Source: Rhodobacter xanthinilyticus
GTDB lineage: Bacteria; Pseudomonadota; Alphaproteobacteria; Rhodobacterales; Rhodobacteraceae
Direction: 5' to 3'
NCBI RefSeq assembly: GCF_001856665.1
Contig: NZ_CP017781.1
Location: forward strand, 1,831,501 to 1,895,500
DNA length: 64,000 nt
Shown: positions 33,159 through 42,508 of the stretch, one piece after another
Numbering within the stretch: the stretch's first letter is position 1
How the letters are laid out: every line of letters starts with the position of its first letter
Notes under the pieces: generated by a model
The model's input: the letters and a program-made list of their open reading frames with translations, nothing else
Database searches by the model: none
What the model was told of the DNA's origin: nothing
Made by a program: the position numbers and the translations under genes

Positions 33159-34517
33159 ATGATGCCGACGAAAACGCTCCACCTCTCTGCCGCGGCGCTG
33201 GCGCTGTTGGCGGGCGCTGCCACCGCGGGCGAGCTGAAATTCCCGCCCGGGGAGGATGCGCGCTTCAACTGGGCTTCCTATGAGGCGCTGAAATCCATGG
33301 ATCTGAAGGGCCAGAAGCTGACCGTGCTCGGGCCCTGGCTCTCGGCCGACAAGGATCTCGTGGAAAGCGTTCTGGCCTATTTCGAGACCGCGACCGGGGT
33401 CGAGGTGGACTATTCGGGCTCCGACAGTTTCGAGCAGCAGATCGTGATCGACGCCGAAGCCGGCTCGCCGCCTGATGTCGCGATCTTCCCGCAGCCGGGG
33501 CTTGCGGCCGATCTGGCGCGCAAGGGCCATCTCAAACCGCTCGCCGCAGGCACCGAGGACTGGATCAAGCAAAACTACGCCGCGGGCGAGAGCTGGGCGG
33601 CCTACGGCAATTACCCGGGCCCCGATGGCGCGCGCCATCAATATGCCTTCCCCTTCAAGGCCGATGTGAAATCGCTCGTCTGGTATGTGCCGGAAAACTT
33701 CGCCGATGCGGGCTATGAGGTGCCGCAGACGATGGAGGATCTCAAGGCGCTCACCGAGCAGATCGTCGCCGATGGCGGCACGCCCTGGTGCATCGGGCTC
33801 GGCTCGGGCGGCGCGACGGGCTGGCCCGCGACCGATTGGGTCGAGGATTTCATGCTGCGCCTCAACAGCCCCGCCGATTACGACGCCTGGACGACCAATG
33901 ATCTGAAATTCGACGACCCGAAGGTGATCGCCGCGATCGAGGATTTCGGCTGGTTCGCGCGCAATGACAAATTCGTCGCAGGCGGCGCGGGCGCCGTCGC
34001 CTCGACCGATTTCCGCGACAGCCCGAAGGGGCTCTTCGCCGCGCCCCCGCAATGCTACCTGCACCGCCAGGCGAGCTTCATCCCCTCGTTCTTCCCCGAG
34101 GGCACGGTGATCGGCCAGGACGCCGATTTCTTCTATTTCCCGGCCTATGCGAGCCAGGATCTCGGCCAGCCGGTGCTCGGCGCGGGCACGATGTTTGCGA
34201 AAATGACCGACAACCCGGCGGCGGACGCCTTCATCAGCTTCCTCGAAAGCCCGATCGCGCATGAGATCTGGATGGCGCAGACCGGCTTCGTCACCCCCTA
34301 CAAGGCGGTCAACCCCGAGGTCTATGGCGATGAAACGCTGAAGAAAATGGGCGCGATCCTGCTCAACGCCACGACCTTCCGCTTCGATGGCTCGGATCTG
34401 ATGCCCGGCGCGATCGGCGCGGGCGCCTTCTGGACCGGCATGGTCGATTACGCGGGCGGCAAACCGGCCGAAGAGGTCGCGAAATCCATCCAGACCACCT
34501 GGGATACGCTGAAGTAA
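33159..34517 (+). CDS. aglE: Alpha-glucoside ABC transporter, substrate-binding protein
   Basis: This 452-residue periplasmic binding protein has a signal peptide (MMPTKTLHLSAAALALLAGAATAG) and the extracellular-solute-binding family 1 fold: GSDSFEQQIVIDAEAGSPPDVAIFPQPG and later PWCIGLGSGGATGWPATDWVEDF, typical of AglE, which binds sucrose, maltose and trehalose. GGGAGG is 8 bases before ATG 33159; an adjacent ATG (33162) is possible. It heads aglE-aglF-aglG-aglA-aglK. Confidence 0.9.
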   Translation: MMPTKTLHLSAAALALLAGAATAGELKFPPGEDARFNWASYEALKSMDLKGQKLTVLGPWLSADKDLVESVLAYFETATGVEVDYSGSDSFEQQIVIDAEAGSPPDVAIFPQPGLAADLARKGHLKPLAAGTEDWIKQNYAAGESWAAYGNYPGPDGARHQYAFPFKADVKSLVWYVPENFADAGYEVPQTMEDLKALTEQIVADGGTPWCIGLGSGGATGWPATDWVEDFMLRLNSPADYDAWTTNDLKFDDPKVIAAIEDFGWFARNDKFVAGGAGAVASTDFRDSPKGLFAAPPQCYLHRQASFIPSFFPEGTVIGQDADFFYFPAYASQDLGQPVLGAGTMFAKMTDNPAADAFISFLESPIAHEIWMAQTGFVTPYKAVNPEVYGDETLKKMGAILLNATTFRFDGSDLMPGAIGAGAFWTGMVDYAGGKPAEEVAKSIQTTWDTLK

Positions 34518-34569
34518 CCACCGCCGCCGCCCGTGCCGGACCCCGGAGCGGGCCCTCGGGGAGGGCGCC

Positions 34570-35565
34570 ATGGACCAATTGCTTTACGCCACCACCACGA
34601 TCGTCGCGGGCGTCTTTGGCTGCGTGGCGTGGTTTTGGGGCGCAAACGGGCTGCTTGACCTCGCGCTGCCGCCGCGCGGGGCCCATGCCGGGCGCAATAT
34701 CACCCGCGCGAACCTCGTCCGGCCCTGGCTCTTCATCGGCCCGGCGGTGCTCTTCCTCGCGCTCTACCTCGTCTACCCGGTCTTCTCCTCGGTCCTGCGC
34801 TCGCTGCAAGACGCCGACAGCCGCCATTTCGTGGGGCTCGCCAATTACCGCTGGCTTCTGGAGGATGCGAAATTCCGCGAGGCCTTCGCCAACAACCTGC
34901 TGTGGCTCCTGATCGTGCCGGGCGCGGCGACGGTGCTGGGCCTGCTGGCCGCGCAGATCACCGACCGGATCCGCTGGGGCAATCTCGCCAAAAGCCTGAT
35001 CTTCATGCCGATGGCGATCAGCTTCGTCGGCGCCGGGGTGATCTGGAAGTTCATCTATGATTTCCGCGCCGAGGGTCAGGATCAGATCGGCCTGCTGAAC
35101 GCGATCTGGACCGCGCTCGGCCACCCGCCCGAGACCTGGCTCACCCTGCCTTTCTGGAACAATTTCTTCCTGATGGTCGTGCTGATCTGGATCCAGACCG
35201 GCTTTGCCATGGTGATCCTCTCGGCGGCGCTGCGCGGCATCCCCGAGGAGACGCTCGAGGCCGCGGTGCTCGATGGCGCGAGCCCCTGGCAGGTGTTCTT
35301 CCAGATCAAGGTGCCACAGATCTGGGGCACGATCGCGGTCGTCTGGACCACGATCACCATCGTCGTGCTGAAGGTCTTCGACATCGTTTTCGTGATGACG
35401 AACGGCCAATGGGGAACCCAGGTGCTCGCCAATCTCATGTATGACTGGATGTTCCGCGGCGCCCCCGATTACGGCCGCGGCTCGGCGATTGCGCTGGTGA
35501 TCATGGCGCTCGTCACGCCGATCATGATCTGGAACATCCGCAACGCCCGGCGGGAGATGTCGTGA
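34570..35565 (+). CDS. aglF: Alpha-glucoside ABC transporter, permease
   Basis: This 331-residue inner-membrane subunit has an extra N-terminal helix, then the MalF-like core with the ATPase-contact EAA loop ETLEAAVLDGASPWQVFFQIKVPQI. About seven helices are seen. It overlaps aglG by one base (TGATG). Confidence 0.9.
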   Translation: MDQLLYATTTIVAGVFGCVAWFWGANGLLDLALPPRGAHAGRNITRANLVRPWLFIGPAVLFLALYLVYPVFSSVLRSLQDADSRHFVGLANYRWLLEDAKFREAFANNLLWLLIVPGAATVLGLLAAQITDRIRWGNLAKSLIFMPMAISFVGAGVIWKFIYDFRAEGQDQIGLLNAIWTALGHPPETWLTLPFWNNFFLMVVLIWIQTGFAMVILSAALRGIPEETLEAAVLDGASPWQVFFQIKVPQIWGTIAVVWTTITIVVLKVFDIVFVMTNGQWGTQVLANLMYDWMFRGAPDYGRGSAIALVIMALVTPIMIWNIRNARREMS

Positions 35566-36698
35566 TGAGCCAGATGGCCGGGCAAAAGGCCCATCTCACC
35601 TGGGCGGTGAACCTCGCGGCGGCGCTTCTCGTCGTGCTCTGGACGATCCCGACCTTCGGGCTGCTCGTCTCCTCCTTCCGCGACCGCGACCAGATCGTGA
35701 CCTCGGGCTGGTGGCGCGCGGCGCTGTCGTCGGAGGCGTCGGATTTCGTGCGCGCGGGCGGCGCGGGCGAGCAGATCCGCGAGGGCGATCTCTACGTCAT
35801 CGCGGGCCATGTGCTCGCGCCCGGGCAAAGCCTCTCGGCCTGGGGGGTGAGCGCGCGCGCGCCGGCGGCCTTTGCGCCGGGCGAGGTGGCCGAGCTGAAA
35901 GACGGCGCGACGCTCTCCGTGGCGGCGGACGGAGCCTATCGGCTGAGCGCGCCCGCCGCCTTCACCGAGGCCCGCGGGATGCGGATTTTCGTCACCACCG
36001 TCACGCCGCCGCGGATGACGCTCGAGAATTACGCCCGCGTGATCGGCGCCGAGGGGCTCGGCCAGGCGTTTCTCAACACCTTCACCGTGACCATCCCCGC
36101 CACCGTGATCCCGATCCTGATCGCGGCTTTCGCGGCCTATGCGCTCGCCTGGATGCAGTTCCCGGGCCGCGCGCTGATCATCGCGGCGGTGGTCGGGCTC
36201 CTCGTCGTGCCGCTGCAACTCGCGCTGATCCCGCTCCTGAAATTCCACAACGAAATCGGGCTCGGCAAGGGCTACATGGGGATCTGGCTCGCGCATACGG
36301 GCTTCGGCCTGCCGCTCGCGATCTATCTCCTGCGCAACTACATGGTCGGCCTGCCCAGGGAGATCATCGAGAGCGCCCGCGTCGATGGCGCGACCGAGTT
36401 TCAGATCTTCCGGCGGATCATCCTGCCGCTCAGCTTCCCCGCGCTCGCGAGCTTCGCGATCTTCCAGTTCCTCTGGGTCTGGAACGATCTGCTCGTCGCC
36501 ACCGTTTTCCTCGGCAACCGCCGCGATCAGCTTGTGATGACCGGCGTCTTGCGCGAACTTCTGGGCTCACGCGGGGGCGATTGGGAAATCCTCGCCGCCT
36601 CGGCCTTTGTCTCGATCGCGGTGCCGCTTGGCGTGTTCTTCGCGATGCAGAAATACCTCGTGCGCGGCCTGCTGGCCGGCTCGGTGAAAGGGGGTTGA
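35565..36698 (+). CDS. aglG: Alpha-glucoside ABC transporter, permease
   Basis: This 377-residue MalG-like subunit has the EAA loop IIESARVDGATEFQIFRRIILPL. Between helix 1 and helix 2 there is a roughly 100-residue extracytoplasmic insertion (about residues 45-150, including VLAPGQSLSAWG), making it longer than MalG (296) as in other AglG proteins. ATG 35565 has GGGAG 8 bases upstream; GTG 35562 is an alternative. aglA starts directly after its stop. Confidence 0.9.
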   Translation: MSQMAGQKAHLTWAVNLAAALLVVLWTIPTFGLLVSSFRDRDQIVTSGWWRAALSSEASDFVRAGGAGEQIREGDLYVIAGHVLAPGQSLSAWGVSARAPAAFAPGEVAELKDGATLSVAADGAYRLSAPAAFTEARGMRIFVTTVTPPRMTLENYARVIGAEGLGQAFLNTFTVTIPATVIPILIAAFAAYALAWMQFPGRALIIAAVVGLLVVPLQLALIPLLKFHNEIGLGKGYMGIWLAHTGFGLPLAIYLLRNYMVGLPREIIESARVDGATEFQIFRRIILPLSFPALASFAIFQFLWVWNDLLVATVFLGNRRDQLVMTGVLRELLGSRGGDWEILAASAFVSIAVPLGVFFAMQKYLVRGLLAGSVKGG

Positions 36699-38342
36699 AT
36701 GACCATGCTCCGCAAGGATCCCGATTGGTGGCGCGGCGCGGTGATCTATCAGATCTATCCGCGCAGCTTTCAGGACACGAATGGCGACGGGGTGGGCGAC
36801 CTCCTGGGCATCGTGCGCCGGCTGCCCCATGTCGCCAGCCTCGGCGTCGATGCGATCTGGATCTCGCCGTTCTTCACCTCGCCGATGCGCGATTTCGGCT
36901 ATGATGTCTCGGATTATTGCGATGTCGATCCGATGTTCGGCAGCCTCGCCGATTTCGACCAGCTGATCGCCACGGCCCATGCGCTCGGGCTGAAGGTGAT
37001 GATCGACCTCGTGCTCTCGCATACCTCCGACCAGCACCCCTGGTTTTCCGAGAGCCGCAAGGCGCGCACGGGCGAAAAGGCCGATTGGTATGTCTGGGCC
37101 GACCCCAAACCCGATGGCACGCCGCCGAACAACTGGCTGTCGATCTTCGGCGGCTCGGCCTGGGCGTGGGATGCGCGGCGCGAACAATATTACCTGCATA
37201 ATTTCCTGACCTCGCAGCCCGATCTGAATTTCCATTGCCCGGCGGTGCAGGACGCGCTCCTCGAGGTCGCGAAGTTCTGGCTCACCCGCGGGGTCGATGG
37301 CTTCCGGCTCGATACGATCAACTTCTACATGCATGACGAGCATCTGCGCGACAATCCGCCTCTGCCGCCAGACGAGCGCAACGACCAGACCGCGCCGAAG
37401 GTGAACCCCTATAACCACCAGCGCCACATCTACGACAAGAACCACCCGAAGAACGTTGAATTCCTTCGCAAACTTCGCACGCTGATGAACGGCTACAACG
37501 CCGCCGCGGTGGGCGAGGTCGGCGATAGCCAGCGCGGGCTCGAGATCCTGGGCGAGTATACCTCGGGCGAGGACAAGATGCAGATGTCCTATGCGTTCGA
37601 GCTCTTGTCCGGCCATGAGCCGCTCTCGGCGGCCTATATCGCCGGGGTCTTCGCCGATCTCGAACGCGCCGCGCCGGGGGGCTGGCCCTGCTGGGCCTAT
37701 TCCAACCACGATGTCGTGCGCCATCTCTCGCGCTGGGGTCTTTCTGCCGCGGCGGCAAGGGCTTACACGACGCTCCTGATGTGCCTCAAGGGCTCGGCCT
37801 GCCTCTATCAGGGCGAGGAGCTCGGCCTGCCCGAGGCCGAGATCGCCTTTGAAGACCTGCAAGACCCCTATGGCAAGGAGTTCTGGCCCGAGTTCAAGGG
37901 CCGCGATGGCTGCCGCACGCCGATGGCCTGGGAGAAGGACGCGGTGAACGCCGGCTTCTCGCCCGCCAAACCCTGGCTGCCGGTGGCCGCGGCGCATTAC
38001 GGCCTCGCCGCCGATGCGGCCGAGGCCGACCCCGCCGCGCTCGTGCACCACTACCGCCGTGCCGTGGCTTTTCGTAAACATCACAAGGCCTTGCGGGCCG
38101 GAGTTATGAAAGAGGTTGAAGTGCGCGGCGCGGTCTTGAGCTTCCGCCGGAGCGTCGAGGGCGAAGAGATCCTGTGCCTCTTCAACCTCTCCGACGCGCC
38201 CGCCGAGACCACCGTGCCCGCGGGCGATTGGGTCACGATCGGCGGCGAGCTCGGCTCGACCCGGCCCTTGCCCGATCACAGCCTGCATCTCGGGCCCTGG
38301 CAGCCCTCGCTCCTGCTCAACCAGGGGGGCCGCCATGGCTGA
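36699..38342 (+). CDS. aglA: Alpha-glucosidase, GH13
   Basis: This 547-residue cytoplasmic alpha-amylase-family enzyme cleaves imported alpha-glucosides (sucrose, maltose, trehalose or related). It shows WWRGAVIYQIYPRSFQDTNGDGVGDL, the nucleophile Asp in GVDGFRLDTINFY, acid/base Glu in AAVGEVGDS and the third catalytic Asp in YSNHDVVRH. It begins with no gap after aglG and overlaps aglK by 8 bases. No signal peptide is present, in line with hydrolysis after ABC import. Confidence 0.93.
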   Translation: MTMLRKDPDWWRGAVIYQIYPRSFQDTNGDGVGDLLGIVRRLPHVASLGVDAIWISPFFTSPMRDFGYDVSDYCDVDPMFGSLADFDQLIATAHALGLKVMIDLVLSHTSDQHPWFSESRKARTGEKADWYVWADPKPDGTPPNNWLSIFGGSAWAWDARREQYYLHNFLTSQPDLNFHCPAVQDALLEVAKFWLTRGVDGFRLDTINFYMHDEHLRDNPPLPPDERNDQTAPKVNPYNHQRHIYDKNHPKNVEFLRKLRTLMNGYNAAAVGEVGDSQRGLEILGEYTSGEDKMQMSYAFELLSGHEPLSAAYIAGVFADLERAAPGGWPCWAYSNHDVVRHLSRWGLSAAAARAYTTLLMCLKGSACLYQGEELGLPEAEIAFEDLQDPYGKEFWPEFKGRDGCRTPMAWEKDAVNAGFSPAKPWLPVAAAHYGLAADAAEADPAALVHHYRRAVAFRKHHKALRAGVMKEVEVRGAVLSFRRSVEGEEILCLFNLSDAPAETTVPAGDWVTIGGELGSTRPLPDHSLHLGPWQPSLLLNQGGRHG

Positions 38343-39420
38343 TCTCTCGCTGCGCAAACTCGCGAAATCCTATGGCGAGGTCTCGATCCTGAAAGACATC
38401 GACCTCGAGATCAAGGCGGGCGAGCTGATCGTTTTCGTCGGGCCCTCGGGCTGCGGGAAATCGACGCTTCTGCGGATGATCGCGGGGCTCGAGAAGATCT
38501 CGGGGGGCGAGCTTTTCATCGACGGGGCGCGCGTCAACGACGTGCCGCCCGCCTCGCGCGGGATCGCGATGGTGTTCCAGAGCTACGCGCTCTACCCCCA
38601 TATGACGGTGCGCGAGAACATGGAATTCGCGCTGAAGATCGCGCGCAAACCGCGCGCCGAGATCACCGCGGCGGTCGAGAAAGCCGCCGGGATGCTGCAA
38701 CTCACCCCCTATCTTGATCGCCTGCCCAAGGCGCTCTCGGGCGGCCAGCGCCAGCGCGTCGCGATCGGCCGCGCGATCGTGCGCGACCCGAAGGTCTATC
38801 TCTTCGACGAGCCGCTCTCGAACCTCGACGCGGCGCTGCGCGTCGCCACGCGCCTCGAAATCGCCCAGCTCAAGGAGGCGATGCCCGGGCGCACGATGAT
38901 CTATGTGACCCATGATCAGGTCGAGGCGATGACGCTCGCCTCGCGGATCGTGGTGCTCGCCAACAAGGGCATCGCGCAGGTCGGCACGCCGCTCGAGCTC
39001 TACGAGCGCCCGGTCGATGAATTCGTCGCGCAGTTCATCGGCTCGCCGCAGATGAACCTCTTGCCCGGCGAGATCATCGCGACCGGGGCGCAAACGCGGG
39101 TGCGCCTTGCCGGCGGCGGGGAGGCGGTCTCGAGCGTGCCGACGGCGGCGGGCGATCTCGGGCGCGCGGTCAATATCGGGCTGCGCCCCGAGGATCTCGT
39201 GCCGACCCCGGGCGCGGCGATTTTCACCGGCACGGTCGATATGGTCGAGGCGCTCGGCGAGGTGACGCTTTTGCATTTCCTCCACGCCCCGGGCGCGCCC
39301 GCGCTGATCGCGAAGCTGCCCGGCATCCACACCGGGCTGCGCCGGCACAGCGTGTCGCTCACCGCCGACCCCGCCAAGGTGCATCTTTTCGCGGGCGGGC
39401 GGTCGCTTCTCTACCGCTGA
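38335..39420 (+). CDS. aglK: Alpha-glucoside ABC transporter, ATPase
   Basis: This 361-residue MalK-like ATPase has Walker A FVGPSGCGKST, the Q-loop MVFQSYALYPHMTV, signature LSGGQRQRV, Walker B VYLFDEPLSNLD, the switch His in YVTHDQVEAM, and a C-terminal TOBE regulatory domain (about 235-361). It closes the agl operon. Confidence 0.94.
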   Translation: MADLSLRKLAKSYGEVSILKDIDLEIKAGELIVFVGPSGCGKSTLLRMIAGLEKISGGELFIDGARVNDVPPASRGIAMVFQSYALYPHMTVRENMEFALKIARKPRAEITAAVEKAAGMLQLTPYLDRLPKALSGGQRQRVAIGRAIVRDPKVYLFDEPLSNLDAALRVATRLEIAQLKEAMPGRTMIYVTHDQVEAMTLASRIVVLANKGIAQVGTPLELYERPVDEFVAQFIGSPQMNLLPGEIIATGAQTRVRLAGGGEAVSSVPTAAGDLGRAVNIGLRPEDLVPTPGAAIFTGTVDMVEALGEVTLLHFLHAPGAPALIAKLPGIHTGLRRHSVSLTADPAKVHLFAGGRSLLYR

Positions 39421-39489
39421 AGTCGCAATCCGCGCATGGCCGGGCGGCGGCGCGGGGTAAAACGGGGAAAAGTTTCACCGGAGGACTTC

Positions 39490-41049
39490 ATGGACGAGAT
39501 CGCAGAGCAATCGGCGGGGGCAGGTCGTCGGGCACGCGGCGGCGGCGGGGCGGCACGGCGGGCGGAGCGCACCGCGCCGAAGATCGAATTTGCGCGCTTC
39601 ATCGAGCGCAGGATCCCCAATCTCGAGATCCTCAACGAGGAAGCGCTCGAGATCATCGAGCATAACGCCGAGACGGTGCTCGAAGAGATCGGCGTGAACT
39701 TCGTCGAGAACCCGGCCGCGCTCGATCTGTGGCGTGCGGCGGGCGCCGATGTGCAGGGCGAGCGGGTGCGGATCCCCCGGGGCTTGGCGCGCAAACTCTG
39801 CGCCACCGCGCCGCGCGAATTTGTCCAACACGCCCGCAACCCCGAGCGCAACGTCACCATCGGCGGGAAAAACCTTGTGCTGGCGCCGGTTTACGGGCCG
39901 CCCTTCGTGCGCGACCTGGAAGGCGGGCGCCGCTATGCGACGATCGAGGACTTTCGGAATTTCGTGAAACTTGGACATATGTCGAAATATGTCCACCACT
40001 CGGGCGGCACCGTCTGCGAGCCGACCGATGTGGCGGTGAACAAGCGTCACCTCGACATGCTGCACGCGCATATGATGCTCACCGACAAGCCCTATATGGG
40101 CTCGGTGACCGAGCCCTCGCGCGCCGCGGATTCGGTCGAGATGTCGAAGATCCTGTTCGGCTCGGACTTCGTCGATCAGAACACGGTGATGACCTCGCTC
40201 GTGAACATCAACTCGCCGCTGACCTTCGATTCGGTGATGATGGGCGCGCTCGAAGTCTATGCCCGCGCGAACCAGGCCTGCATCATCTCGCCCTTCATCG
40301 TCGGCGGCGCGATGGCGCCGGTGACGGTCGCGGGCACGCTGACCCAGGTTCTGGCCGAGGTTCTGGCGGGCGTGGCCTACAGCCAGCTGATCCGCCCCGG
40401 CGCGCCGGTGATCTTCGGCGCCTTCGTGACCTCGATCGACATGAACTCGGGCGCGCCGACCTTCGGCACCCCGGAGGCCGCCCATATCACGCTGGGCGCG
40501 GGCCAGCTCGCCCGGCGTCTGGGGCTGCCGTTCCGCTCGGCGGGCTCGTTCTGCGGCTCGAAACTGCCCGATGCCCAGGCGGCCTATGAGACCGCGAACA
40601 CGCTCAACATCGGCCTCCTGGCCGGCGTGAACTTCATGCTCCACGCCTGCGGCTGGCTCGAGGGCGGGCTCGTGTCCTCCTACGAGAAATACGTGATGGA
40701 TGCCGATCAGCTCGGCGCGCTGCAGCGGCTCTCGCAAGGCATCGACATGAGCGCGAACGGGCAGGGGATGGACGCGCTGCGCGAGGTCGGCCCGGGCGGG
40801 CATTTCCTCGGCTGCGGCCACACCCAGGAGAACTTCAAATCGGCCTTCTGGAAGACCGACCTGCTCGATTACAAACCCTTCGAGACCTGGGAAGAAGAGG
40901 GCGCGCGCGACACCTCGACGCTCGCCTCGGCGCGGGTGAAGAAGATGCTCGGCGAGTTCCAGGCCCCGGCGATCGACCCGGGCGTGGCCGAGGCGCTGGC
41001 CGAATATGTGGCGAAGAAAAAGGCCGCCGTGCCCGACGCCTTCATGTGA
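39490..41049 (+). CDS. MttB-family (COG5598) methyltransferase, non-pyrrolysine
   Basis: This 519-residue protein of the trimethylamine methyltransferase family has RRIPNLEILNEEALEIIEHNAETVLEEIG at the start and a TIM-barrel body. No in-frame TAG interrupts the gene, so it belongs to the non-pyrrolysine branch that includes glycine-betaine and other quaternary-amine demethylases. Such enzymes pass the methyl group to a corrinoid protein, but no corrinoid protein gene lies next to it. The N-terminus is basic and Gly/Ala/Arg-rich (about 8-30). ATG 39490 follows GGAGG. The substrate is unknown. Confidence 0.82.
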   Translation: MDEIAEQSAGAGRRARGGGGAARRAERTAPKIEFARFIERRIPNLEILNEEALEIIEHNAETVLEEIGVNFVENPAALDLWRAAGADVQGERVRIPRGLARKLCATAPREFVQHARNPERNVTIGGKNLVLAPVYGPPFVRDLEGGRRYATIEDFRNFVKLGHMSKYVHHSGGTVCEPTDVAVNKRHLDMLHAHMMLTDKPYMGSVTEPSRAADSVEMSKILFGSDFVDQNTVMTSLVNINSPLTFDSVMMGALEVYARANQACIISPFIVGGAMAPVTVAGTLTQVLAEVLAGVAYSQLIRPGAPVIFGAFVTSIDMNSGAPTFGTPEAAHITLGAGQLARRLGLPFRSAGSFCGSKLPDAQAAYETANTLNIGLLAGVNFMLHACGWLEGGLVSSYEKYVMDADQLGALQRLSQGIDMSANGQGMDALREVGPGGHFLGCGHTQENFKSAFWKTDLLDYKPFETWEEEGARDTSTLASARVKKMLGEFQAPAIDPGVAEALAEYVAKKKAAVPDAFM

Positions 41050-41060
41050 AAAACCCGGGG

Positions 41061-41188
41061 AGGGGGGCTCTGCCCCCCGCTTCGCCCCCCCGGGATATTT
41101 ATCCATCGTTGAAAGGCCTGCCTTCAATGATGATCAAATATCCCGGGGGTGAGCCCCGCAGGGGCGAGGGGGCAGCGCCCCCTTTTTT
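41061..41188. repeat. Nested inverted-repeat element, copy A, including a terminator
   Basis: Outer arms are G-run hairpins (41061-41078 and 41167-41183), then CCCCGGGATATTT (41089-41100 region) opposite AAATATCCCGGGG (41136-41148 region), then an inner stem CATCGTTGAA...TTCAATGATG. The right arm AGGGGGC-AGC-GCCCCCT followed by TTTTT acts as an intrinsic terminator for the plus-strand mttB-like gene. The whole element is found again at 45352-45467, 49057-49187 and partly at 52942-53056. Confidence 0.85.
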
Positions 41189-41194
41189 CGTCGC

Positions 41195-42415
41195 TCAGTT
41201 CGGCTCGCTCGCCCGTCGCATCAGGAGCGCCGCGATGAGCGAGCAGATCAGCGCCGCGCCCACCACCGGCCAGGCGGTGCCGTTGAACATCAGCCCGACC
41301 GGCGCCGCGATCAGGACCGCGCCGAAGGTCGAGAGCGCGCTCACCACCGAGGCCGTCATCCCGGCGAGATGGCCCATCGACTGCATCGCGAGCGCATTGA
41401 GGTTGCCGAAGGTGACGCCCGCCATGAAGAACAGGCTGACCGCCCAGAGGAAGATCGCGGCAAAGCCGAAGCCCCCTTGCGTGAGCCCGAGCGCGAGCAG
41501 CACGATCATCGCCCCGGCCACCACGACCTGCATCCAATAGGCCATCGACACGATCCGCCGCATCCCGAGCCGCATCACGAAGCGCGCGTTCAGCACCGAG
41601 CCCGAGCCCGCCAGAAGCGCCATCGCCGCGAACCATTTCGGGAAGCTCTCGCTCACCCCATAGGCCGCGAAGAGCTGTTGCGAGGAGGACAAGAGCGCGA
41701 ACATCTGGCCAAAGCCGAGCGTCATCACCACCGTGTAGAGCCGCACCTCGCGGCTGGCCAGCACCTCGCGCGCGCCCGCGTAGAGCGGCGCAAGGCGCAG
41801 CGGGCGGCGGTTTTCGGGGCGCAGCGTCTCGGGTTGGCGCAGCGCCACCCAGCTCATGCCGAGCAGCCCGAACAGCACGAAGGCGAAAAACACCCCCCGC
41901 CAGCCGGCAAAGCCGATGATCACCGCCCCGATCGAGGGCGCCAGCGCCGGCACCAGGATGAAGATCATCATGATGAAGGAGGTGACCTTGGCCATCTCGC
42001 GCCCGGCGTAGAGATCGCGCACCAGCGCCATCGGCACGATCCGTGGCGCCGAGGCGCCCAGCCCCTGCAACACCCGCGCCGCGAGCAGCGCCTCGAGGCT
42101 TTGCGCCTGCGTGGCAAGGAGCGCGCCGAGGATATAGACGACGATGCCGCCCGCGAGGGTGCGCTTGCGGCCGAGCGCATCGGAGATCGGCCCGATCAGG
42201 AAGGTGCCAAGCCCCATGCCGAGCACAAAGGCGGTGAGCACGAGCTGGGCGCGGTTGATATCGCCCGGCGAAAGCGTCTGGGCGATCTGCGGCAGCGCGG
42301 GCAGCATCGCATCGATCGAGAAAGCGACGGTGGCCGTCAGCGCGGCGAGCATGGCGGTGAATTCGGGCAGCGAAAGGCGACGCTCAGGCGCGCCGCGGGG
42401 GGAGGGGGCGGACAT
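41195..42415 (-). CDS. Bcr/CflA-family drug efflux MFS transporter
   Basis: This 406-residue, 12-helix major-facilitator protein has the motif A loop GPISDALGRKRTLAGG, the start LSLPEFTAMLAALTATVAFSIDAMLPALPQI and RVLQGLGASAPRIVPMALVRDLY, typical of the Bcr/CflA branch that exports bicyclomycin, chloramphenicol and related compounds. ATG 42415 has AGGAG 8 bases upstream; an earlier in-frame start is less supported. It converges on the mttB-like gene across repeat copy A. Confidence 0.88.
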   Translation of the reverse strand: MSAPSPRGAPERRLSLPEFTAMLAALTATVAFSIDAMLPALPQIAQTLSPGDINRAQLVLTAFVLGMGLGTFLIGPISDALGRKRTLAGGIVVYILGALLATQAQSLEALLAARVLQGLGASAPRIVPMALVRDLYAGREMAKVTSFIMMIFILVPALAPSIGAVIIGFAGWRGVFFAFVLFGLLGMSWVALRQPETLRPENRRPLRLAPLYAGAREVLASREVRLYTVVMTLGFGQMFALLSSSQQLFAAYGVSESFPKWFAAMALLAGSGSVLNARFVMRLGMRRIVSMAYWMQVVVAGAMIVLLALGLTQGGFGFAAIFLWAVSLFFMAGVTFGNLNALAMQSMGHLAGMTASVVSALSTFGAVLIAAPVGLMFNGTAWPVVGAALICSLIAALLMRRASEPN

Positions 42416-42508
42416 CGGGGGGCTCCTGTTTGGCGCCACCATAATCTCTCGCGCTGCGAGGGCCAGAGCCCATTCCGCCGCGCGCTGTGCATCAGCGCTC
42501 AGCCGCCC

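Noticed and set aside
39490-41049. Pyrrolysine-containing trimethylamine methyltransferase
   Set aside because: The gene is continuous with no in-frame TAG, so it belongs to the non-pyrrolysine branch.
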